A stretch of 64,000 nucleotides of DNA from Microvelia longipes (GCA_018340805.1 JACMZG010001911.1:38019847-38083846), one strand, 5' to 3'; shown: positions 34,016 through 45,919, numbered from the stretch's first letter. A program made the numbers and translations. The notes: generated by a model from the letters alone, not told the origin.

Positions 34016-35529
34016 TACTTTTTCGATATACCTACGGTATAAATGAGGTGGAACAGTGAATTACATGGAATATATAAAATACAAATATATAGTATACAAA
34101 TACATGGAAATATACAATGGATTTATTAATTAAAGAATATTTAAATTTAGTTTGTAAGATACGAATAGGTAGCAGCAATTCTATTTTAAGCTGATAAGTT
34201 GCAAAAACACTTCTAGTAAAATAGAGTAATTAATCATTATTTTATATTTATCGAAGTAATTTATTTAATTTTTAATTAAAGTAAAAAATAATGCAACTAA
34301 TTTTATTTTATTTTTTGAGTGAAAATGAGAGCTTGTATTCTGTATAGTTTTACTTCCATATATTTTGCATCAATGTTTATATAATCTTAGAGAGCTATTA
34401 AATTGAATTCCAAGTAAGAAGTAAAGTGCACCAAACAATAGCAAGGGATTTAACTTTTTATGGAGTATAAAAGTGATTGATGCTTTAAGAGAATTAATTT
34501 TAAAAAGAAGGGGGTCCCCTTTTAGGGTCCAGCTGAGGCTGAGGGTTGAATAGCTTGGATACCGATTAGGCACGCCTTGAGGGGTAGAAGAAAAACCGTA
34601 AAATTTGCCAGTATAATATTGAAAATTCCATTCCACTGTTCAACATTTTCCAAACAGTTGAACCGTAAAATTCTTTCAATTCCAGCATTGTCATCCCTTC
34701 AAAACCATTCCCGCTCGCGAAAATTAATTATTTGTTTAATTTTATGACGAGATTTATTAGTTTTGCTTCTTTAATTTATTTTGATGTGAGCACTATTTTA
34801 TAGGACTACGAATGCATTTAGTTTTCAGTTTCTATTATAAGAGTGGAATAAATAAATGGAAATATATTCATTAGTACAAGTGCTAATTATAAGCATTCCC
34901 TTCATGGAATTAAAATATGAAGTAAAGTCTTTGGTTAGAATAGATAAATAGTTAAAGTCTTAATACTAATAAGGTTAGTATTATTAATACTAGTAATATT
35001 AATATTATTAATATTAATAATAATAAGTATTAATATTAATAAAGGTGAATCAAGTCTTCAGTACTATATTGGTCTGTAAGGTAATTTAGAAGGCCCTGGC
35101 GACGGATGTACTACACAATCGGAAATATTTTTCTTATCGTTTAGGGGTGATGATGATGACCCGCATTAAAATAGGGTGTTAAACAGCTAAAGTAAAAAGC
35201 AGCTGATATGTGTTAAATCACTCATCTGACACTCGTTCAGCTATATGTTAAAGTACTGATTTAGTATTCATCGTCTCTGACCAGAGTCTAAATTATAATT
35301 TTAGCGGTTTTATAACAAACAGATTACGCTAATGAAGTTGTTCGGATAACAGAAGTGGAATGTGGTCGACTGCGCTTGTTTTTCTTCGAATACTGCGCTT
35401 TTAAACTTTTCCTCCTCCACAAATGTCAAGTCCTGATCTGTGAAAAATACTCTCTTCGACGCGGAAGACTTACTTATTTCTGTTAAAAAGTTTTTATCCT
35501 TCTTTTGGGCGTCAATTTCAAAGTCACAT
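34016..35529. other. AT-rich DNA, no recognised gene (copy A)
   Basis: An ATT-rich simple repeat lies at about 34960-35045. A minus-strand frame at 34370-34636 (about 88 codons) persists in copy B with a changed start, but has no recognisable domain. The last 200 bp contain an R-like word (complement of CTTCTGTTATCCGAACAAC). Confidence 0.4.
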
Positions 35530-35569
35530 TCATATTATTTTACTCATCATTGTTTAATTATGTTTTTAG

Positions 35570-35678
35570 TTACCGTCATGTGGATGTAAAAGAGAAAACA
35601 TTCTTACCTTCATCTAACAGCAAGCAGAATGCAGTGAAACAGGCTCCTCCTCAACCCTCACAGAGTTCCTCTAAATAA
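35570..35678 (+). CDS. Possible terminal exon of an unidentified gene
   Basis: After an acceptor-like TTAATTATGTTTTTAG (to 35569), a frame reads YRHVDVKEKTFLPSSNSKQN and continues as AVKQAPPQPSQSSSK to a TAA stop (35676-35678), with one leading base (phase 2 intron). The composition, a charged segment then a Ser/Gln/Pro tail, looks like a disordered C terminus. I do not recognise the protein. It starts 40 bp after the point where copies A and B diverge, so it belongs to the sequence unique to contig 1. No upstream exon was identified, and no clear AATAAA follows closely. A chance open frame is possible at this length. Confidence 0.33.
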
Positions 35679-36219
35679 CCACAAACCTCTGAGGTAAATT
35701 GCAATGGATTATTTAGAATTTATTTGATCAAATCCAGTCATTGATATGTTTTGGATTCAATATAAACTGTGTGGGATCATTGCATGCAACATCACCTTGA
35801 TGTGGGTTTATACAGAACTTATGATAGGTTTTCTGAGCTGAGCTTTGTTGTATATCTACCTCTTGCGTATTTTTTTTACTAAGCTTCTGTTTCAATCTTC
35901 AAAGATAAAGTTGAGGGGAGAGATAAGAACTGTATGTTTAGTAGCAATTGTGTCACTATGTTGATTTTTAAAGCTATCTTTACCAAAGCCTCTGCTATGC
36001 ACCCAATCTACTTGGCAAATCACCCCCTGGTAAAACCTTAGATCATTGCTGGCTGATAACTATAGTTTACCATTACCCACCAAGGTTCCCTAGATAAGTT
36101 GTATTTTTACTTCTGTTTTCATAAATTAATTTTACTTAGACAAGAAAGTTAGTGACAATGGTGAATTATAAGTAAAATTAGTTGGACGTAATCCATTGTC
36201 AGTGTTATTTACAATTAAT
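35679..36219. other. Possible 3' UTR or intergenic DNA
   Basis: Composition is less AT-biased than the surrounding DNA. No motif is recognised. Confidence 0.3.
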
Positions 36220-36256
36220 GACGTTTCGGGAGCAGGTACTTTTCCCATCATCAGGT
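36218..36256 (-). ncRNA. Hammerhead ribozyme-like motif of a Penelope-like element
   Basis: Minus strand: CTGATGA (36254-36248), a stem II of GGGA/TCCC with an 11-nt loop, then GAAACGTC. ACGT is self-complementary and precedes the C of a GTC cleavage triplet, the layout of the minimal hammerheads described in Penelope-like retroelements, where stem III forms between two copies. Stem I pairing is not evident from the flanks. It lies about 320 bp downstream, on the same strand, of the GIY-YIG-type coding remnant at 36571-36807, which supports the assignment. Confidence 0.6.
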
Positions 36257-36570
36257 TCGTCTTGAGAAAGACAGTGTGTGTTATGTGTTGGGTGTCAGGA
36301 TTTTAACCTGACTTAGTAGGCAAGTATCAACGACTTTACAGAGCACTTTGAAACTTATCTATCTTGGGCCTTCTCTGATCTATAAGACCCCTACTAAATG
36401 ACTTCTTGGAAATGTTGATTTTAAGACATTTTTATTCACTAATGATGTTATGTATCTTGACTTATCAAAACTTATTATGTAAGTAACATTCTATACAGGG
36501 ATTAGGGTACCATGTATACCTCTCACAACCTTTTGAATACACCAGACTGAGATCTTACTAATTTTTAATC

Positions 36571-36807
36571 CTACCTTTTTAACTCTTTCTTGAGCATTGG
36601 TATTCGTAATGGATCAATCTTTATCCTTGTTTGGCTTATAGGCTGGTTGTCAGATACATCTATGTAGGCTGCCTCTTTAATTTTTCGATTTCTCCAATGC
36701 ACTTCTTTGTGTATGATTTTTGCGTTACTCCATTCCATTCGGTGGTCATTCTTCCATACATGAGAATTTATAAGTATTATAGTAACCTGAACTTTCATGA
36801 GGTCCAA
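36571..36807 (-). pseudogene. Penelope-like element C-terminal (GIY-YIG endonuclease) remnant
   Basis: A 78-codon minus-strand frame contains HVWKNDHRMEWSNAKIIHKE, then VHWRNRKIKEAAYI, and ends ...IDPLRIPMLKKELKR. The spacing H-x5-HRxxW ... E ... RxxKEAxxI is the C-terminal part of the GIY-YIG endonuclease domain found in Penelope-like retroelements. The reverse transcriptase and the GIY-YIG catalytic start are not visible upstream (36810-36950), and the first codons before the His motif look out of frame, so this is a 5'-truncated, dead copy. With the hammerhead motif downstream it forms a recognisable Penelope-like 3' end. It could instead belong to a related GIY-YIG-bearing retroelement, but the hammerhead makes Penelope-like the best reading. 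Confidence 0.75.
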
Positions 36808-36889
36808 AGAGACCTGTACTACTACAGGGAGGCCTCAAGTATTATACACAGTGATAAGGGGTCTGGTAGCATGGCGAATTTCCACTAGG

Positions 36890-37159
36890 TACCATAATGT
36901 TACTTACCCCTACTGTACAGAGATTTGAGTCTCTCCGCCCCTCTACATGCTATTTTGAGCTCAAATTTAGAATACACCCTATAAGTAGGATTTTATATTT
37001 TAAGTATTTAAATATATATCGTGACAACTTTGCAAAATAAAATATTGGATATATAAAAAAAATCCGTCAAAGTGCTTGCTTTGCAAGCATTATAAGGGTT
37101 TCTCAGATATTTGCATAAATATAATGTATTAATACTATACAATCATACTTTATACTCAT
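36890..37159. other. AT-rich junction between the Penelope remnant and satellite
   Basis: No feature recognised beyond a short hairpin-like TGCTTGCTTTGCAAGCA near 37070. Confidence 0.4.
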
Positions 37160-40100
37160 ATTTCTACGCCTCGCTTCAATAGCCTATATGTTAGTATTTG
37201 TCGATACCTAATGTTAGAAAAAATAAATAAGTAATAACAAAATATTCCACAGCTCGCTACGCATGCGTTTCTGTGTATCAGAAATCAGTACCTAATTTAG
37301 AATCTACACAAAATATATAAGTGCTCGTATTGCTCGTTTCATTTGTATGTTGTTATTTGCAAATTTAGCAGAGTAAACATAATTTTACCAATTTCACAAG
37401 GGCTCATTTCGCTAGCCTATATGTGTCTGTTGGCACTGATTTTAGGAAAAATAATTATAATACAACATAAAATTTGAGTAAACATCTGCTTGTTTAGTAC
37501 TAGCCAATGTCAAACTATAGAATCAAATTTTACATAACACTCTAGAGCTCGCTTCCCTCGCCTTTATATATTTGTTTGTCGATACCTAATTTTTGAGAAA
37601 ATTTAAAACACAAAACAAAATTTAAGGGCTCGCTTCACTCGCCTTTATGTGCTTGGTTGTCAATAACTACCTGAAGAGGAACATTTAAAACAAGGCATAA
37701 AATTAAAGCCTCGCTTCAATCGCCTTTTTGTATTGGTTTATCAGAACCTCATTTTTAGCATACAGTAAAGACATATAATATTCTAGGGCTCGCATCGCTC
37801 GCCTTGAGGTGCATGTTTGGTACTAGCCAATTTTAAACTATAGAATCAAACTTATACATAACAATCTAGGGCTCGCTTCGCTCGCTTCTAGAAGTTTGTT
37901 TGTCAATACCTAAATTTAGAAAAAAATTAAAACATAAAATAAGATTCAAGGACTCGCTTCGCTCGCCTTTATGTGCTTGTTTGTCAATATCTACTTTCAG
38001 AAACATTTAAAACAAGGCATAAAAATCATGGGCTCGCTTCGCTCGCCTTTTTGTATATGTTTATCAGTACCTTCTAAGAGTATAAAATCAAAATAACCAT
38101 ACAATACTAGGGCTCGCTTCGCTCGCCTTTATGTGCTTGTTGTCAATATCTACTTTAAGAGAAACATTTTAAAAAGGCAAAAAATCATGGCTCGCTTCGC
38201 TCGCCTTTTGTATATGTTTATCAGTACCTTTTAAGAGTATAAAATAAAAAAAAACCATGCAATACTAGGGCTCGCTTCGCTCGCCTTTATGTGCTTGTTT
38301 GTCAATATCTATTATAAGAGAAACATTTTAACAAGGCATGAAAATCATGGGCTCGCTTCGCTCGCCTTTTTGTATATGTTTATCAGTACCTTCTTAAGAG
38401 TATAAAATAAAAAATAACCATGCAATACTAGGGCTCGCTTCGCTCGCCTTTATGTGCTTGTTGTCAATATCTACTTTAAGAGAAACATTTTAAAAGGCAA
38501 AAATCATGGGCTCGCTTCGCTCGCCTTTTGTATATGTTTATCAGTACCTTTTAAGAGTATAAAATAATAAAAAAAAACCATGCAATACTAGGGCTCGCTT
38601 CGCTCGCCTTTATGTGCTTGTTTGTCAATATCTATTAAGAGAAAACATTTTAAACAAGGCATGAAAATCATGGGCTCGCTTCGCTCGCCTTTTTGTATAT
38701 GTTTATCAGTACCTTCTTAAGAGTATAAAAAATAAAAATAACCATGCAATACTAGGGCTCGCTTCGCTCGCCTTTATGTGCTTGTTTGTCAATATCTATT
38801 ATAAGAGAAACATTTTAAGCAAGGCATAAAAATCATGGGCTCGCTTCGCTCGCCTTTTTGTATATGTTTATCAGTACCTTCTTAAGAGTATAAAAATAAA
38901 AATAACCATACAATACTAGGGCTCGCTTCGCTCGCCTTTATGTGCTTGTTGTCAATATCTACTTTAAGAGAAACATTTTAAGCAAGGCAAAAAAATCATG
39001 GGCTCGCTTCGCTCGCCTTTTGTATATGTTTATCAGTACCTTTTTAAGAGTATAAAATAATAAAAATAACCATGCAATACTAGGGCTCGCTTCGCTCGCC
39101 TTTATGTGCTTGTTTGTCAATATCTATTATAAGAGAAACATTTTTAACAAGGCATGAAAATCATGGGCTCGCTTCGCTCGCCTTTTTGTATATGTTTATC
39201 AGTACCTTCTTAAGAGTATAAAATAATAAAAATAACCATGCAATACTAGGGCTCGCTTCGCTCGCCTTTATGTGCTTGTTTGTCAATATCTATTATAAGA
39301 GAAACATTTTAAGCAAGGCAAAAAATCATGGGCTCGCTTCGCTCGCCTTTTTGTATATGTTTATCAGTACCTTCTTAAGAGTATAATAAAAATAACCATA
39401 CAATACTAGGGCTCGCTTCGCTCGCCTTTATGTGCTTGTTGTCAATATCTACTTTAAGAGAAACATTTTAAGAAAGGCAAAAAATCATGGGCTCGCTTCG
39501 CTCGCCTTTTGTATATGTTATCAGTACCTTTTTAAGAGTATAAAATAATAAAAATAACCATGCAATACTAGGGCTCGCTTCGCTCGCCTTTATGTGCTTG
39601 TTTGTCAATATCTATTATAAGAGAAACATTTTAAGCAAGGCATAAAAATCATGGGCTCGCTTCGCTCGCCTTTTTGTATATGTTTATCAGTACCTTCTTA
39701 AAAGGTATAAAAATAACCATGCAATACTAGGGCTCGCTTCGCTCGCCTTTATGTGCTTGTTTGTCAATATCTACTTTAAGAGAAACATTTTAAGAAAGGC
39801 AAAAAATCATGGGCTCGCTTCGCTCGCCTTTTTGTATATGTTTATCAGTACCTTCTTAAGATAAAATAATAAAAATAACCATGCAATACTAGGGCTCGCT
39901 TCGCTCGCCTTTATGTGCTTGTTTGTCAATATCTATTATAAGAGAAACATTTTAAGCAAGGCAAAAATCATGGGCTCGCTTCGCTCGCCTTTTTGTATAT
40001 GTTTATCAGTACCTTCTTAAGAGTATAAAATAATAAAAAAACCATGCAATACTAGGGCTCGCTTCGCTCGCCTTTATGTGCTTGTTTGTCAATATCTATT

Positions 40101-42090
40101 ATAAGAGAAACATTTTAAGCAAGGCATGAAAATCATGGGCTCGCTTCGCTCGCCTTTTTGTATATGTTTATCAGTACCTTTTTAAGAGTATAAATTAAAA
40201 AAAACCATGCAATACTAGGGCTCGCTTCGCTCGCCTTTATGTGCTTGTTTGTCAATATCTACTTTAAGAAAACATTTAAAACAAGGCATAAAAATCATGG
40301 GCTCGCTTCGCTCGCCTTTTTGTATATGTTTATCAGTACCTTCTTAAGAGTATAAAATAATAAAATAACCATGCAATACTTGGGCTCGCTTCGCTCGCTT
40401 TTATGTGCTTGTTTGTCAATATCTATTATAAGAGAAACATTTTAAGCAAGGCATGAAAATCATGGGCTCGCTTCGCTCGCCTTTTTGTATATGTTTATCA
40501 GTACCTTCTTAAGAGTATAAATAATAAAAATAACCATGCAATACTAGGGCTCGCTTCGCTCGCCTTTATGTGCTTGTTTGTCAATATCTATTATAAGAGA
40601 AACATTTTAAGCAAGGCATGAAAATCATGGGCTCGCTTCGCTCGCCTTTTTGTATATGTTTATAGTACCTTCTTAAGAGTATAAAATAATAAAAATAACA
40701 AATACTAGGGCTCGCTTCGCTCGCCTTTATGTGCTTGTTTGTCAATATCTATTATAAGAGAAACATTTTAAGCAAGGCATGAAAATCATGGGCTCGCTTC
40801 GCTCGCCTTTTTGTATATGTTTATCAGTACCTTCTTAAGAGTAAATAATAAAAATAACCATGCAATACTAGGGCTCGCTTCGCTCGCCTTTATGTGCTTG
40901 TTTGTCAATATCTATTATAAGAGAAACATTTTAAGCAAGGCATGAAAATCATGGGCTCGCTTCGCTCGCCTTTTTGTATATGTTTATCAGTACCTTCTTA
41001 AGAGTATAAAAATAAAAAAATAACATGCAATACTAGGGCTCGCTTCGCTCGCCTTTATGTGCTGTTTGTCAATATCTATATAAGAGAAACATTTTAAGCA
41101 AGGCATGAAAATCATGGGCTCGCTTCGCTCGCCTTTTGTATATGTTTATCAGTACCTTCTTAAGAGTATAAAATAAAAAAATAACCATGCAATACTAGGG
41201 CTCGCTTCGCTCGCCTTTATGTGCTTGTTTGTCAATATCTATTATAAGAGAAACATTTTAAGCAAGGCATGAAAATCATGGGCTCGCTTCGCTCGCCTTT
41301 TTGTATATGTTTATCAGTACCTTCTTAAGAGTATAAAAATAAAAATAACCATGCAATACTAGGCTCGCTTCGCTCGCCTTTATGTGCTTGTTTGTCAATA
41401 TCTATTATAAGAGAAACATTTTAAGCAAGGCATGAAAATCATGGGCTCGCTTCGCTCGCCTTTTTGTATATGTTTATCAGTACCTTCTTAAGAGTATAAA
41501 ATAATAAAAAAACCATGCAATACTAGGGCTCGCTTCGCTCGCCTTTATGTGCTTGTTTGTCAATATCTACTTTAAGAGAAAACATTTAAAACAAGGCATA
41601 AAAATCATGGGCTCGCTTCGCTCGCCTTTTTGTATATGTTTATCAGTACCTTCTTAAGAGTATAAATAATAAAAATAACCATGCAATACTAGGGCTCGCT
41701 TCGCTCGCCTTTATGTGCTTGTTTGTCAATATCTTTATAAGAGAAACATTTTAAGCAAGGCATGAAAATCATGGGCTCGCTTCGCTCGCCTTTTTGTATA
41801 TGTTTATCAGTACCTTCTTAAGAGTATAAAATAATAAAAATAACATGCAATACTAGGGCTCGCTTCGCTCGCCTTTATGTGCTTGTTTGTCAAATCTATT
41901 ATAAGAGAAACATTTTAAGCAAGGCATGAAAATCATGGGCTCGCTTCGCTCGCCTTTTTGTATATGTTTATTAGGGCAATACTAGGGCTCGCTCGCTCGC
42001 CTTTATGTGCTTGTTTGTCAATATCTATTTTTTTTCGCTTTGCTCGCCTTTTTGTATATGTTTATCTAATTTTATAGCATAAAGGGGGCT
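37160..42090. repeat. Higher-order satellite with TCGCTTCGCTCGCC core
   Basis: Every ~80 bp there is GGCTCGCTTCGCTCGCC. From about 38100 to 41980 two monomers alternate. Type A continues TTTATGTGCTTGTTTGTCAA and AAGAGAAACATTTTAAGCAA. Type B continues TTTTTGTATATGTTTATCAG and ACCTTCTTAAGAGTATAAAA. The dimer is about 160-165 bp, repeated some 25 times with mostly indel differences. From 37160 to 38000 the monomers are single and increasingly diverged leftward (GCTCGCTACGC, GCTCATTTCGCTAGCC). The right edge degenerates within 120 bp. Confidence 0.95.
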
Positions 42091-42142
42091 TCGCTCACCT
42101 TTATTTGCTTTTATATACTGCTTGGTGCCTTACGTCATTTTT

Positions 42143-43105
42143 GGCGGGTGTAATAGCCGCCATTTTAAAAAGCGATGCATATTTGTGTACTACCCATCGA
42201 TACCTACAATTTGATACCCCACATGATTTTTCAAAAAAATATTTTTTTTGGCGCGTGCGCGTATGGGCGATTTTGAAATTGCTAAAATTAACTTTTGAAA
42301 CTTTTTCTCCGAAGAATTTCTATGGCCCGGAAAGTGCTTTTATTGGCTTGGTCCCATATTTTTAGGGCTTCTCCTTATGCCTTAAAAGGGGGGGGACAAG
42401 CATTTTTTGGTGGTTTTTGAGATTTTTGGCGGGTGTAATAGCCGCCATTTTGAAAAAGCGATGCATATTTGTGTACTACCCATCGATACCTACAATTTGA
42501 TACCCCACATGATTTTTCAAAAAATATTTTTTTTTGGCGCGTGCGCGTATGGGCGATTTTGAAATTGCTAAAATTAACTTTTGAAACTTTTTCTCCGAAG
42601 AATTTCTATGGCCCGGAAAGTGCTTTTATTGGCTATTGGTCCCATATTTTTAGGGCTTCTCCTTATGCCTTAAAAGGGGGGGGGACAAGCATTTTTTGGT
42701 GGTTTTTTGAGATTTTTGGCGGGTGTAATAGCCGCCATTTTGAAAAAGCGATGCATATTTGTGTACTACCCATCGATACCTACAATTTGATACCCCACAT
42801 GATTTTTCAAAAAATATTTTTTTTTGGCGCGTGCGCGTATGGGCGATTTTGAAATTGCTAAAATTAACTTTTGAAACTTTTTCTCCGAAGAATTTCTATG
42901 GCCCGGAAAGTGCTTTTATTGGCTATTGGTCCCATATTTTTAGGGCTTCTCCTTATGCCTTAAAAGGGGGGGGACAAGCATTTTTTGGTGGTTTTTGAGA
43001 TTTTTGGCGGGTGTAATAGCCGCCATTTTGAAAAAGCGATGCATATTTGTGTACTACCCATCGATACCTACAATTTGATACCCCACATGATTTTTCAAAA
43101 AAATA
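42143..43105. repeat. ~288-bp tandem repeat, 3+ units, cut by the gap
   Basis: GGCGGGTGTAATAGCCGCC (a hairpin) begins units at 42143, 42428, 42718 and 43006. Units also share CCATCGATACCTACAATTTG, GGCGCGTGCGCGTATGGGCG and GGCCCGGAAAGTGCTTTTAT. Periods are 285, 290 and 288. ORFs of up to 127 codons come from translating the repeat, and longer ones run through Ns. Confidence 0.95.
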
Positions 43106-44105
43106 NNNNNNNNNNNNNNNNNNNNNNNNNNNNNNNNNNNNNNNNNNNNNNNNNNNNNNNNNNNNNNNNNNNNNNNNNNNNNNNNNNNNNNNNNNNNNNN
43201 NNNNNNNNNNNNNNNNNNNNNNNNNNNNNNNNNNNNNNNNNNNNNNNNNNNNNNNNNNNNNNNNNNNNNNNNNNNNNNNNNNNNNNNNNNNNNNNNNNNN
43301 NNNNNNNNNNNNNNNNNNNNNNNNNNNNNNNNNNNNNNNNNNNNNNNNNNNNNNNNNNNNNNNNNNNNNNNNNNNNNNNNNNNNNNNNNNNNNNNNNNNN
43401 NNNNNNNNNNNNNNNNNNNNNNNNNNNNNNNNNNNNNNNNNNNNNNNNNNNNNNNNNNNNNNNNNNNNNNNNNNNNNNNNNNNNNNNNNNNNNNNNNNNN
43501 NNNNNNNNNNNNNNNNNNNNNNNNNNNNNNNNNNNNNNNNNNNNNNNNNNNNNNNNNNNNNNNNNNNNNNNNNNNNNNNNNNNNNNNNNNNNNNNNNNNN
43601 NNNNNNNNNNNNNNNNNNNNNNNNNNNNNNNNNNNNNNNNNNNNNNNNNNNNNNNNNNNNNNNNNNNNNNNNNNNNNNNNNNNNNNNNNNNNNNNNNNNN
43701 NNNNNNNNNNNNNNNNNNNNNNNNNNNNNNNNNNNNNNNNNNNNNNNNNNNNNNNNNNNNNNNNNNNNNNNNNNNNNNNNNNNNNNNNNNNNNNNNNNNN
43801 NNNNNNNNNNNNNNNNNNNNNNNNNNNNNNNNNNNNNNNNNNNNNNNNNNNNNNNNNNNNNNNNNNNNNNNNNNNNNNNNNNNNNNNNNNNNNNNNNNNN
43901 NNNNNNNNNNNNNNNNNNNNNNNNNNNNNNNNNNNNNNNNNNNNNNNNNNNNNNNNNNNNNNNNNNNNNNNNNNNNNNNNNNNNNNNNNNNNNNNNNNNN
44001 NNNNNNNNNNNNNNNNNNNNNNNNNNNNNNNNNNNNNNNNNNNNNNNNNNNNNNNNNNNNNNNNNNNNNNNNNNNNNNNNNNNNNNNNNNNNNNNNNNNN
44101 NNNNN
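43106..44105. other. Assembly gap, exactly 1000 N
   Basis: A run of N of exactly 1000 positions, i.e. a placeholder of arbitrary size between two contigs. It starts inside the 288-bp repeat, and contig 2 resumes inside the 150-bp repeat. Confidence 0.99.
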
Positions 44106-44742
44106 CTACAGGATCGGCCGAATTTTAATTTTTACGAACGACCGTAATTTTGGTTTCTGGTATTTATTATGGTTTATTTAACTTTTAGGTCATCGCAGTG
44201 ATTGTAATCGACTTCGAACCGGTTTATTCGATTCAGCGCCCCCAAAAATGACCTTTTCGTGGCGATATATTTACATTTTCTTAATCGACCACTTTAGATT
44301 TGCCTGGCATGCGGATCTCTACTTTAGAATTGCCAAATGATTAGTAGAGTAGTGCACAACTATTTATAAAGAAAGACGATTTGATGAAAGATTAAATCTT
44401 AATCATTTTCTACAATAGATAACTTAATTTTTGTATGGCATAAATAGGTTTGAGATGGTAAATAAACATTTAATAGAGAGTGACATTTTATTAGTAAAGT
44501 TTTTAAATGAGGTAATAGGCTCATTAATTACTTTCTTATTTATATTTAATTACAAAAACGTACATCGAGTTTGATACGCTTATCAAGATTGCATTTAAAA
44601 ATTATTTAATTATAAGGATAATTATTATTTAATTATTTTTTTAACAGTATAAACTACTTAAAATCTATTTGGTTGTTAGTTTTTATTTCTATTGTAAACA
44701 TTGCTCATAGTTTTACCTCAGAACATATTAGTGCAATAGTAC

Positions 44743-45345
44743 TCTTCTTTGTACATTGTAAGTTACACATTTTATATTACATTATTTAATATATTATTTA
44801 TTATATTTTCTTCTTTGTACGCGAAAACATTGTAAGTTACACATTTTAAATTATATTATTTATTATATTATCTTCTTTGCACGCAAAAACATTGTAAAAT
44901 ACACATTTTATATTATATTATTTATTATATTATCTTCTTTGTACGCGAAAACATTGTAAGTTACACATTTTAAATTATATTATTTATATATTATCTTCTT
45001 TGCACGCAAAAACATTTTTATATACACATTTATATTATATTATTTATTATATTATCTTCTTTGTACGCAAAAACATTGTAAAATACACATTTTATATTAT
45101 ATTATTTATTATATTATCTTCTTTGTACGCGAAAACATTGTAAGTTACACATTTTAAATTATATTATTTATTATATTATCTTTTTTGTACGCAAAAACAT
45201 TGTAAGTTACACATTTTATATTATATTATCTTCTCTGCACACAAAAAATTGTAAAATACGCATTTTATATTATATTATTTATTATATTATCTTCTTTGTA
45301 CGCGAAAACATAGTAAGTTACACATTTTATATTTTATTATTTATT
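44743..45345 (+). repeat. ~61-bp dimeric minisatellite (copy B)
   Basis: Same array and unit order as 23898-24500, with single-base losses in some units. Confidence 0.9.
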
Positions 45346-45469
45346 CTTATTATAGAATTATTTTGTATGTAAAACCTTTGATGTATATTCTTATTACATT
45401 GTGTAATTTATATAATAATTATTTTTACTTTATTTTTAGTTGGGAAAAATTGGGTTTACACTAAAAATT

Positions 45470-45870
45470 CAAAAAACCGAAATTTACTTGAATTATCCGT
45501 TTCAGGTGTTTTCAAGACCTTCTGAGTAGTTTCTATAAAGCTGTCTGCCTGTATTTATGTGTGCGAGTTTTTGTGGGTGTGAGTGTATGTGACTATGTGT
45601 CAGTTATCATTGTTGCTCCCAGAGCATTTATACTAAAGAGTTCTACCGGAAAATTATTTTTTTTTTTTTAGTTCCGCCGTTTACAGTTAATAATGACTCA
45701 GCAAATATTTCGAAAATCATAAAACATGAAAAAATGTTTCACTAGACAACAATTTGCTAAATTTCATCTCATTATCAGCATACCTCTTTACAGAATAATA
45801 GGTATACTAAGTTTTGTTTTTATAAGGCAAATATATCTACCGTATTTGTTGATGATAAAAGGTAAGCAGA
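45470..45870 (+). repeat. Dispersed repeat family R (copy B)
   Basis: Counterpart of 24640-25050. Confidence 0.7.
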
Positions 45871-45884
45871 ATAAATATATTTAT

Positions 45885-45919
<35 letters not shown>

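Noticed and set aside
34370..34636. 88-codon minus-strand ORF with a counterpart at 55166-55429
   Set aside because: Its presence in both copies is explained by the 12-kb duplication, the start differs, and no homology is recognised.
35330..35529. Minus-strand frame with protein-like composition (FVEEEKFKSAVFEEKQ...)
   Set aside because: Its 3' part matches a word of the dispersed R family (CTTC.GT.ATC.GAACAAC), and the frame is shifted in copy B.
37160..42090. CRISPR-like regular spacing of a short conserved core
   Set aside because: Spacers are near-identical between units, the array is a eukaryotic satellite and no cas-like genes exist.
42105..42998. Repeated 79-127-codon frames containing CTTHRYLQFDTPHDF
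   Set aside because: They are translations of the 288-bp tandem unit, whose period is not kept in frame between units; no start, splice or domain evidence.
42985..44181. Open frames of 366-398 codons
   Set aside because: They run through 1000 Ns; only the 288-bp repeat and a few downstream codons are real sequence.
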